This document shows, one piece after another, positions 1 through 10,500 of a stretch of DNA of 64,000 nt. The first letter of the stretch is position 1. Every line of letters starts with the position of its first letter. The position numbers and the translations under genes were made by a program. Source of the stretch: Odontesthes bonariensis. Its lineage: Eukaryota > Chordata > Actinopteri > Atheriniformes > Atherinopsidae. The notes below the pieces were generated by a model. The model was not told the origin of the DNA, searched no databases, and saw only the letters and a list, made by a program, of their open reading frames with translations. The DNA lies in contig NC_134515.1 in NCBI RefSeq assembly GCF_027942865.1, positions 19,304,227 through 19,368,226 on the forward strand, written 5' to 3'.

Positions 1-2528
1 AGGGGGAAATATCTCTTTTCTCAGTTCTAATGTAATCAGACATAGTCGCAGTAGTATGTGGAGGCTATGTCCAAAGTTCATGCTGTTAGAGCATTCCATA
101 ACTACTCTCGCATGTGTGTGTTCATTACCTTTGCTGTGGGATCAATCATATGTGAAAACGTTATCCCTGCCTAAGCATCTAAGTGTTTCCTGAAATCGGC
201 ACAAGCTTGCAACACCTGTCGGGCATTAGTACAATCGCATGCCGGCTCCATTCATCCGCTGTCTTGTCCTCGAATGCAGTTCTCCCTATTTTGCGACGCC
301 ATTTAAGATTATTGCAATAAGAAAAGCCACGGCACCTACATGCTTTACACTCTTCGGCATTATAGGTTAAGCTCCGGAAACGTGGCCTCTCATTGGTTTG
401 CCGCCGATGACGTTTGAGGAAGCAGGCTCCAACTTTTTGGAAAATGAGTGACAGTCCCCCCCCCCCCCCCCCCCTACATTTTCAATACGTGATTGTTTAT
501 TGTCGATAAAAAATCAACTATTTTGAGACGCAAAGTATTGAAGCGAAAGAAATAGAAAAGGGGTAACGCTGTTGCTGTGTCACTTTTGGCCACTAGGTGT
601 CACCCTAACGCCTTCAAATGAAACAAGCACCAATTCCTTTTAGTATATTTGACATGAACAGGTGAGGTTTTAGGATCAGCCTTATACTGTACAAACCTGA
701 GCTGAAGCAATTTTTCTATTCTATTTCATGTTTTGCCATTTTAACTAACTTTCTTTGGCTTTTATACATTAGAATTTGTTGCTCCGTATGACAGTCAGCT
801 CTTGTTCACATGATTTGCATATCATTTACCTGGGAGTCGCTCTAATGTGCAGTAACCATACAGAAGGTGTAAGAATAATAAAGTCTGAATCCAGTGGAGC
901 AGAGTCAAAGACATGGTGATACATTAATATTTAAAAAACTCAACCCGGAAGGGGAATCCAGAGGTTATTTTCCATTAGCACTAACTAGATCAATATAAAA
1001 TACTATAGCTGCGTTACACAGAATCAGAAAGTGTCTTTCATTTGTGTTCTTAAATCGACCCATAACTGATTATTTTCCATCACAGAATATTGTCAGACTG
1101 TATGAACAAGTCATGAGTCAGTAATAAATACTGGAACTAGCAGAGCAGAGCTTATCAGTTGTGCTTGACAAGGAGCCATTTGAATGCAATTTCCTTCAAA
1201 TAAAGTACAAGCTATAGTGAAATAATATATATCATTTTTCGTGCAGTCCAGTGATATTAAAACTAACAAAACAATAATTGCAAATACATAACATATGACT
1301 TATGTCAATCTCTCTAGTTTCTCTTGCTTTTCATCAGTACGCACATTTACATAGAGGAAGATAAAGAAAACGGCTCGTTGTCTCTTCAGAGCCCCCATTC
1401 ACGGAAAAAGGCGCACGCATGCCCACACGTCAGTAAGTTATTGGAAAGTTTGGCAGATCTGAGTAAAAGAGATTCTAAAAGGACTATTGCTACCACGAGA
1501 ACAACAACAGTAAGATACATTTACCCGTTTTTCTTCTTGTCCATTGTTTTTAGTGCTATTTTTCCGCGATAGCGTTTGGAATGAGAAGCAAAATTCTGAG
1601 ACATTTCACGATTGGTAGAACATTCTAACACTTTTAAACAAATTCCCTTTCTTGATCAACCGAGGATTGTCTTATTATTGTCTTTGAAAGTATTCCTCAA
1701 TAGGCTATCTAATATCTGCAAGGTGACTCATCCACGACTTCGTCACTCTAGATCATAACCCAAGAAGGCTGCTGACACAGTAAACCTAAGCCTAAAAATG
1801 TCACACGTTTATTTTTAATCTAATAAAACATAAGCCCTAAGACAAAGCATCATATTTTTAGTCCAATTTTAGCTCGTCAGTTTTTTGCACTTCGTGGAGT
1901 GACATAACTGTTGACAATCATTATCTGTTAACAGCCATTCAACAAAGCTAACCTGGAGGCAGTTGTGCTTTTGGCACCACCCTATAGATCAAATATGCAG
2001 AGGTCCAAAATGATATTATACCAACTTCTGGCCCTGCTCTTTGAAGGTATACTGATATTCAGAGTTGGTCTTATTATTTTAGAATTTACTTACTATTTTA
2101 CATATATTATAAAGATTACTGCTATTAAAAAGTAATTCATTATGTAACTTACTTTCTTTTTGTAAAAACTGACTTTTTTTAACGTCATAAAAACTCCTTT
2201 GCAATTTCTTGAGCTGTTTGGTTATAATGTTATGCTCTGCAGGCTTATAACTCCCCAAACAAATCAGTAACAAATAAATGAGCAAAATCTTGTTAATCAT
2301 TAATACAGTTGACAGCAGTGCTTATCTTTTGACTTTGGACTGGGATGATCTATCAATTTCTGTACCTCATCTGGCCCAGACAACACAGCTGATACATTTA
2401 ACTATTTTATCACACAGCATGTTATCCAAATGGTATAGAAATCATCATATGTTCTGAGATATTTAACCTAACATGATAATGTCATTGCACTAAGAGAGGG
2501 AAAAAAATATTTTTATTTGTGACAATCT
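1..2528. other. Intergenic, no gene recognised
   Basis: No reading frame here looks like a real exon. There is a run of 19 C at 456-474 and an AT-rich remainder. At about 385-415 a short GC-richer patch carries an inverted CCAAT box (ATTGG) and a CRE-like TGACGT, which could be promoter-like but has no identifiable transcript. A CTCF-like word lies at 590-603 (see findings). Confidence 0.6.
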
Positions 2529-3229
2529 GGGGCCCATTGCACAAAACTAAGATAAGGGATTAAGCCAGGATATGTTGGCTATCCTGGCTCAACTTATCCG
2601 TGATCCAGTTGCACAAAAGTGGGAAAGAGGGAAGTGGGATATGTTCAGACGTAAGTTACCATGGAAATTTATTCTGTGAAGCTAGCCTGGTCCAGACCAG
2701 GCTAAGTTCCAGGATCTATTTAATCTCATTCCTTATCTCAGTCAGTGGTCGCCAAAAATGGAAACAAATATTTATTCCACTGCCTAGAACATATTGTTAA
2801 AACATTTAACTATACCCACTATCATTATTGAAACATTTGTGATCATTAATTGCAATCATTTTAGATAACTGATGATTTTAGATGAACTTGCAATCATTAG
2901 ATAATTTAGTTTCCCACAGACTACACATAGTACATCACCATATAAATATAAATACACATTAGAGAGTACCACGATGTTCCTTTATTGAACAAGGATGAAT
3001 CAAAGTAAGTAAACCATCAGCTCCTTTCAAAACTGAAGTCACACAGTGCTCTACAAGACAAAAAGCACAGAATCAAAGCATGCAGTTTGAGACAAACTGT
3101 TTGTAAAAATGGGCTATACAAATAAAATTGCCTTGCCTATACAGCACAAAAACCTAACAAAAATTCCTCTGCCATTGCAGGCCCAACTTAAATCAACATG
3201 CATATTAATTAAAATAATTTAACACATAT

Positions 3230-3991
3230 TGGCCTCTGACCAGCCGACCACAGTCGTCATCCGGGAAGATGGCAGGATTGTCCCAGTCTATGAGAGCTGG
3301 CACTCTGGGGGCCCTCTCCTTTCTCAGGCAGGCCACATTGTGGAGGCAGCACAGGCCACAATGATATCACATGCCCTGTCTGGGCTGACTCTCAGGTGGT
3401 TCAGACACTGAAAGCGTGCCTTCAGTAGGCCAAATGTCATTTATATCCGGGCCCTTGTTCTGGCATGGGCATGGTTGTATGCCAGTTGTGCCTCCAGAGG
3501 GTCTGCAAATGGAGTGAGCAGAAAAGGCTGGCAGGCATACCCTCTGTCACCCAGCAATACACCCAGGAATACACCTGTGAATACAAAATGTTACCATCAC
3601 AACCTCATAAGTAGTGACATTCTTAACACAGCCATGATTTTAAAAGTAGTTATCAATAGAGGTTCTGTGGCTAACCTTGTGATAGGTGCCGATAGATCTC
3701 TGAGTTCCGAAACACTCGGGAGTCGTGGACCGAGCCGGGCCACTTTGCCACAACATTACTGATCAAATAGTCAGCATTGCAGACCATCTGAAATGATAAG
3801 ATGTTAAACCAATTAATGCACATCACAGGCAATGTACAGTGTTCATTAATTAACTTTATCAAAAGTCATGTTCACCTGTACATTGATGCTGTGGAAGTTT
3901 TTCCTGTTCACAAAATCCCCGTCATGGCCACCTGAGGGGGATTTTATTTTGATGTGTGTGCAGTCCACTGGACCAATGACATTGGGGAAAC
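3230..3991 (-). pseudogene. Harbinger (HARBI1-like) transposase, broken
   Basis: Read on the minus strand as exon-like blocks 3991-3876, 3787-3676 and 3574-3230 joined by GT-AG introns, it gives recognisable DDE_Tnp_4/HARBI1 motifs: VIGPVDCTHIKI (first catalytic Asp), DFVNRKNFHSINVQ, VAKWPGSVHDSRVFRNS, LLGDRGYACQPF (second Asp) and MTFGLLKARFQCLNHLR. The family has an acidic residue just before that last motif; here the codon is TAA (3443-3441). Further on, around 3350, one base appears to be missing, so the frame shifts before the usual C-terminal LRKERAPRVP-type stretch. The upstream transposase part is absent or not recognised. The copy cannot encode a functional enzyme. Confidence 0.8.
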
Positions 3992-4182
3992 CTGTAATAC
4001 GATGAAATGAGTATCTTACTCTGAATGTTAACATTGTAATTGTAACTGTAATTTTTTTAATTTTTTTCTTACCTGCAATCCTATAGAACTCCTCCTACAA
4101 ATATGTTAATTAACATTTTATTTGGATTGTGGCCTAATTGTGATAGTTTCAGTGGAGTGGTGAGTGTGTATTTGTGCACTAC

Positions 4183-4344
4183 TTATGCATTCAGGCGGTC
4201 AGCAATGGTTTGCCACGCTTGCTCCCTTTGTTTTTTGACTGTGGCGGTATTTCCTTTTTGTTTTATTTTCTCCTTCACCTCTTTATATGCTTCCATTAAT
4301 AGTTCTTGCTCCGCTGGGGAGAAATACGCCGCCCTTGTTGCCAT
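4183..4344 (-). CDS. Myb/SANT-like protein exon of Harbinger element
   Basis: An open frame of 53 codons on the minus strand starts at ATG 4344-4342 (context CACCATGG, close to Kozak) and ends at TAA 4185-4183. The protein opens MATRAAYFSPAEQELLMEAY and ends with QAWQTIADRLNA, the pattern of the Myb/SANT-like DNA-binding protein carried by PIF/Harbinger transposons and of the related NAIF1/MSANTD host proteins. Only the first helix-turn-helix region is present. It ends earlier than autonomous copies, so it is a first exon or a truncated relic. In autonomous elements this protein helps bring the transposase to DNA and into the nucleus. Confidence 0.65.
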   Translation of the reverse strand: MATRAAYFSPAEQELLMEAYKEVKEKIKQKGNTATVKKQREQAWQTIADRLNA

Positions 4345-4485
4345 GGTGAATCAGTGAATCTATGATCGATCGTGGGGTCTATTTAAGCAAGCCGTGTGCA
4401 GCATTTATCCAGGAACAGATTCTTCATCCAATCACATGCACAAGTTTTAGAAAAAATAGCCCCATTTGAAATCATGTCGGTTGTG

Positions 4486-4570
4486 GGCTCGTCCCAGATG
4501 GTATGCGAATACCAGAGGGCGGGAGTCAGGTAAGGTGTACCCTGCCTCTCGCCCAATGACAGCTAACCCC
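4486..4570. repeat. Fragments of two dispersed fish repeats
   Basis: The 20-bp word TACCAGAGGGCGGGAGTCAG at about 4512-4531 recurs in inverse orientation at about 14689-14708 inside a LINE tail. The following GTGTACCCTGCCTCTCGCCC is the same 3' segment that is found in reverse near 61.5 kb and, more diverged, near 38.8 kb. These are pieces of shared dispersed repeats. No coding content is seen. Confidence 0.5.
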
Positions 4571-5280
4571 TCTATGGAAGAATAAAGGAATAAAACATCT
4601 TTCACATATAATCCAGAATGGAAATTTTATCTTATATGATGCGCTTGTATCACAACATGGGATCAGCAGCAACAAATATCGAGAATATCAACAACTCAAA
4701 TCTATAATAACTAAGAAATATATCTTCAACGAATTTGACCTACAACTACCTATTAGGGTAGCAGGATTTTTAAGCATCTGCACCCCAAAATTGCTATAAA
4801 AATATATCAATTATTGTCCAAGAATTTCTACCAACCTCAAAATGCGAGGCAGATCTATCCATCAGTTCTAATCAAAACAGGCCACTACCACTTCCATTAC
4901 TACTGAAGAAAATCATACGTTATTAATCATCTGTCCTGCAATGTTGACTTGTTGCTCTTATACCGAAATGTTCCTGCCTTCAGATTCCAGTAAGACGTGC
5001 TTTGAACCTAACCGCACATACATCCGAGAAGAAGTCTTTTATTGGTGTAGCTTTGCATTATGGGGAACCTGTTTTCTCTGGACCAAATTAGATGAAGGAG
5101 GGAAGTACTGCTTTTGCAACAGCTGCTACCACAAGTTTAGGAAGTACATCAGCAAAATGTAGGCTGCGGTTTGGCTGTAGGAGTAGGCAACAGGCCGTTC
5201 TTACATACACCTCTAGGTGCTACTTGGACACATCATCAGTGATGAACCCGAGGTCATTGGGTGTTTCGGGTCTTTGATCA

Positions 5281-5709
5281 TCAAACACCCTCGCTCGGGC
5301 GACCCAGCCGGGGATGATCAGCCCCCGACTTGTGTCCAAGTGGCCCACTACTCCACGGATCCCCCCTCCGGATCCATAGCCATCTTGAGGCTTTCTCCGC
5401 AGCCTCTATGGTGTTCCTGATGGCTCGCCTGCACAGCTGACCTTTTACTCCGAGGACTTTTAGGGTGCGGGTTAGTGACTGGCCAGCAAAACCCCGGCAC
5501 CCTACCTCAACTGGTTCGCATCGGGCTTTCCAGCCTTTACTCCGACACTCAACCACCAGCTCAGCATACTTGGCCCTCTTGCGTTCATTTGTCTCCTCCA
5601 TTCTGTCTTCCCAGGGGACAGTAAGTTTGACCAGCACCACTTGCTTTGTAGACTCTGATGTTAATACCATGTCTGGTCGAAGTGCAGTGTTTGTCACCAT
5701 ATCACTCAA
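5281..5709 (-). mobile_element. Retroelement C-terminal coding fragment
   Basis: An uninterrupted minus-strand frame of about 140 codons contains ALRPDMVLTSESTKQVVLV, LTVPWEDRMEETNERKRAKY, WKARCEPVEVGCRGF and AAEKASRWLWIRRGDPW. This string of motifs is very common downstream of the reverse transcriptase in fish and invertebrate non-LTR retroelement proteins. No reverse transcriptase motif is present here, so only the 3' coding end survives. The frame is open to the end, which suggests a fairly young fragment. The exact clade (R2-like or other) cannot be decided from this piece. It is not a host gene. Confidence 0.65.
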
Positions 5710-6639
5710 AGAGTACAGAAATCATGCAGCCATGTTTTTTTCAACAATTTGTGTGAATGGTTTGGAAGGATGAGGGAGACCCAGACTGGGTGGACAAACA
5801 TACTGTTTGTTAATGTGGAGAAGAAAAACTTGATTCCATACTCATGCATACACTAATACAAAGGACAAGGACAGTAGTCCAATTACATGGCCCACATAAC
5901 TGTGCATGTAATGGCACTGACTGTTAGATGCCCCTGGGTGTTAAAGTATCTGGTGCTTTTGGTCAAAATGCACATTTATATGCTACAGAGTTTATTTTAT
6001 AACTGACAGTGTTTCAGTCTAAGTTAGACTGGGACGTTGTCAGATAATAAATATTCTCTGTGGCATGCAGTAAGTAGGCAATTCATAACTTCACTTAAAA
6101 TTGTTTTTATAGGTTTGCACCATAGTGTATGTGATATGTGTGGAACACTTACTACTTTACACAAAAGAACAGACCAAAAAGCAACACATTTAAATTGGGT
6201 GGTGTGGGAGCAGACACAATCATTATGGGGTTTTGGGGGAGGGGGGTGTAGCAGCAGGTGGGAAGCTGCAGACAAGTGTGTAAGAGAAGAAATTGAGTGA
6301 TTTTTAATACTCCAAGAGGAGCAAGAAATTCCAAAGAGCCTAATCAAGGTAACAGGAAGTGATGCAATACATCTTACTGCAAAGCGTCAGCCTCCCCTAC
6401 ATCAATGCCTCAATATAGATTTGTCCAGCCCTGTACATACCCATAGCAGTATTTATTACTTTTACATACTCATCTCAGTACTTATTTCCCTTGCTTTTCC
6501 TTCCAAATGTTCATCCTTGCTTTTAATAATAATAATACATTTTATTTATAACACACTTTTAATTTTTTTTTTAAATCTCAAAGTGTCAGTAAAAAGGACT
6601 AGAGGTTATCTTTATTTAGTTGTTGCCTTTAGTATTTGA

Positions 6640-6740
6640 CTGCCGAATGGTGAAGAGTTGCCAACGGCATCTCGCTGTTAAATGCTGTAAAATGTTCTAC
6701 AATGACAATAAAAGGATTCTATTCTATTCTATCATAGTTA
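6640..6740 (+). repeat. Retroelement 3' tail with ATTCT microsatellite
   Basis: The sequence TGACAATAAAAGGATTCTAT followed by TTCTA repeats is the usual end of a fish non-LTR element: a polyadenylation-like AATAAA, then a short tandem repeat. The body of the element is not recognisable. Confidence 0.45.
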
Positions 6741-7599
6741 TCGCAACTAGAAACTTAACTTAACATAACACCACCAACTAAATGCATAGTTCCCTGTGGT
6801 GAAAACTGCAAAACTGATTTGGTGGCATAGCATGCAGTTTATTTAAAATTATCACCATATCTGAGAATTTAAATTAGTTGCCAGGTTGCTTTTAATAATT
6901 GAATTGTTGAAAAGAATAATCTAATTAACACGATGTTTATGACTGAACTGCCAGCATTTCAGGAACATAATCTAAATACACTAATTGACTTTTTAGATGA
7001 TAGTTGAATTATTTTTTTCTGACATAAAGTCAGCAATCAATCACTTTCTATTTAGTTTCAATTTCAAACATCAACATATATTCAGTGCTCAACATACGTC
7101 GCCAACCCATTAACCTCCCTTCACAGTACAGCCCTTAGAGGTCCCCAGTGCTCATTTATCTTATCCCCAGCTTGCCACTTGCCAGCTATCCTGTTGTCAA
7201 TGAACTACTCCTGCATCCACTACCAGATTACCCTGAATTCCATGTAAATATCTGTGTTTTTTGCCAGTTCTTGCCAGAATCTCTCCTCTTGTGTACAGCT
7301 GTTTCCCAGTTTTGATGCTTTGTTTTTTTCCACAGATATGCTCAGCCCCGACAAATGTTGATGCTTATCTTGTCTTGTTAAGCCTGCCTCCAGTGTGGTT
7401 GTGTTGCATTTAAAAGACATGTGCTTGCACTTCCATAGGTTTACAAGGACTTTCATAAATTAATGAAAAATATGCGCTTATGTCAAACCGTCAACATTTC
7501 AATCAAAGTAAGTAACTCGTCCGTTAAAGACAAATCCTCTGTCTCTCATATGTCTTTTTGCTATGGATGCTATTTTGAAATTCCTATAAATACTTTCAG
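6741..7599. other. b4galnt1 upstream region / 5' intron
   Basis: No coding exon is visible. The first coding exon begins exactly at an AG acceptor (TACTTTCAG before ATG 7600), so at least one untranslated 5' exon and the promoter should lie in this stretch or further left. I could not place them. Confidence 0.4.
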
Positions 7600-10500
7600 A
7601 TGCATAAAAACTATCAGAAGGTTTTCAGATGGATTTTGGTCTCTGGACTATTGTTGGTACCCCTCTTTAATTTTTGGAGTCCTTGGACCAGCTCAGGAGT
7701 TGACATACGGTCAAGATGGAGTCCAGTACAAAAAGTCCTCAGTAAGAAAATTGGAGACATCATCAGAGGTTACCCTGATATTGCTTACCACAAAAAGGAG
7801 GAAGTGGCATGGTGGGTTTTTTTGTATGTGTGATTGTATTTACTAAATTCTAAACTAAATTAAGTTTTTATCCTGAACAACTCAGTCTTTGCTACTTCTT
7901 TTACAGTCGTTTGGCTCAAAATGCATGTGTCTGTCTGGCTGGTGAGGAAACATTTCACCTGCCATTCTCCCATCTGCTCTTCCCACCTGTGTTGGCCCAC
8001 AACCTCCAGTATGCATTCTTGGAAAACCATCCTGATCCTGAGGGCATCAAACATCATAGAGCTCAGGAGTACAAAAACTTTCAAAGAAGGTAAAATTCTA
8101 ATTATAGTAGATGACAAATCCTAAAGTTCACATCAAAAGGAGCAATTCTCTCCCACAGAAGGCATATCTCCTGTACAGTCAAATGTTGTGTCAGTGTTGC
8201 TCAAATATGCTGATATGAGCTAAGCTATCAATTACTCCATACATGAAACATAGATGGGGAAAAGACACATTGTCAAGCCAAAATTGCCCAAGTTGACGGA
8301 AATGAACTCATTAAAGAATACTGCAGTTTCTATGTGAATGCATGTGACTTTGGTTATCATCCATGTAAATTAAGTGAAGAAAGATTAAAGTTTTCTCAAA
8401 ATGTATGCTTAAGCATGTTATGAGTGTTACAGAATGATCTGAGACGGAGATTAACACAGAGGAACACAAAAAGCAGCAGATGTATTTATTAACTTATAAT
8501 GCAGTTACTTAATGAGGCAGGATAAGAGGCCACCCTATGTTCTGCCAGGTCATCTGTTCACAGACAGTTCATGCAAATATAAACTGTTTACCTGTGCAGG
8601 GCTCCAGACTAACTTTTTGCACTGGTTGCACTGGTGCGTCCAACTTTTTTTCTTAGGTGCACCAGCACAAAAGTTAGGTGCACCCAAATTTTCCAACGGA
8701 TTGCATTTAACACCGCAGTTTTACAGGTTGACTTTTTTTTCTTTTTTTTTTTTTTTTTTTTAAATCGCTATTTATCTATATATTGACTTGTAAACGATTA
8801 ACTAGCAATCTGGTCAAAATAAAGTTATTTATTTGAAGCACAATTCTACAAACTTACTGAACTTAACTTACTAACTACTTACTGAAACTCACTGAAAAAG
8901 TGTTGGTGCTTAAAGTGCTTCACAGGCCTGAAATTTAAACTTAAAACATCTCAAGATAAATGAAATAAAAAGAAAATCTAAATTAAAATTGCAAGTGTTT
9001 TAAGGGCTTCAAACTGAACATCTCATGGCTCAATGTCTTATGGACTATCCTCCATTGCAGTCACATGCCCCTCGGATGGCCAACTCCTGTAGTTGGGTTA
9101 AATATATATATCAGTATATTCACGTACACGCACGTACACGGGCCAATCAGAGGGGGGTCCCGCCCTTCACTATCTCTGATTGGTTTAGACCACGAAATGG
9201 GTTTCTGTTGTTGAACCAGGGGGACTTTCAGAGTCGCATAGACTGTGCGACCTCAGATTTTTTTTAGTTGCACCATTGAGAAAATAGGTCACACTCTAGA
9301 GCCCTGCTGTGTGTAACAGGGTTTTTGGTAGGCATCATTGCTATCATGCTCTAATATGAATCACATGTTTGTAAAGGTCCTACAATCCAGCAGATGTGCT
9401 TATTGTAGCTGAGGCCAACAATCCTCTTCAATACCCCATACAGGGTGTGGAGGTGCAACCCCTCAAAACCATCATCATTCCCGGTAATACCATATAAAAC
9501 ATATTCTTTATAAAAGAACTTTCAATTGTTTCATCTTCTCGAGCTAGTTTTGTTTGTTCAAATATTTTACCATTATTCAACTTTTCATTTCAACATTCCT
9601 CTAATAACTGCTCTCTTTCCACAGGTTTGGGCCTTAAACAAGAAGCAAGATCAAGCTATACAGTAACTTCCTATTTTTTAGGTTTTTATTATGATTAACA
9701 AAGATTATTTCTGTTTTAACTTATTTGCTTACCCCCCCCCAAAAAAAAAAATAAATAACAGGTTAATTTGACAGCAACGCTGGGGACTTTTGATGTTGCT
9801 GCCACAGTGGACATGGTCTCCATAAAAGGAGAGGGAGAGAATTACATGACGCTGTCAAGTCCTCTTCTCTCTGCTCTGAACAGGCAGCTGCAATTTGTGA
9901 CCTATACAAACATTGTATTCCATCCGAGGACAGCAGATTCAAGTAAGGTTATTATGCAGATACTTTGTTCATACTAAGAGAAGAATGTCATTTGTAAGGC
10001 TGTGAGTTGTGTTCGTATCCTTCAGCTCAGTGTCCCTGAGTCAAATCTAAGTAGTTGAAGAGGGGGCAATGATGTCTAGATTTGCAAATCCTACCTTTAA
10101 AAAGCCTAAATGTGCAATTATTATTCTTCTCTAATAGTCTTGAATTGGAATTGTTTTATCTATTTTTTGTCTAATTACCCAAGTCTTTACTTCATTCTGC
10201 AGTTCAGTTTGCAACTGAAGGTCACCAGGCATTTTTCACCATCAAAGTTGGACATAGAAAGGTTCCAAAACTTTACAACTCTGGATACAATGGAGGTTTG
10301 TGACCACTTTATGTACACAATCAACAGTTTAATTTTATGCAAAATGTGTGAGAGTCACATTGGAACATTACTTTTCTGTTTCCTCTCAGGTTATAACATC
10401 ACTGCTCTGGTTACCATTGCCACAAAGACTTTTATACGATATGACAAACTCAAAGATCTCATTGACAGCATAAGGAAATATTATCCCACCGTCACCATAG

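Larger units (their letters stand above)
2529..4344 (-). mobile_element. Decayed PIF/Harbinger DNA transposon
   Basis: The block holds both genes typical of vertebrate Harbinger elements: a DDE transposase (3230-3991, minus) and a Myb/SANT-like DNA-binding exon (4183-4344, minus). The left side begins with a GGGGCCCATTGCACAAAA-type end and carries two strong palindromes: a 10-bp inverted repeat at 2563-2572/2580-2589 and a 9-bp inverted repeat at 2684-2692/2695-2703. Paired hairpins of this kind are usual in fish Harbinger subterminal regions. I could not find the matching right terminal repeat, so the element is probably truncated there and the right limit is only the start codon of the Myb-like exon. 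Confidence 0.75.
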
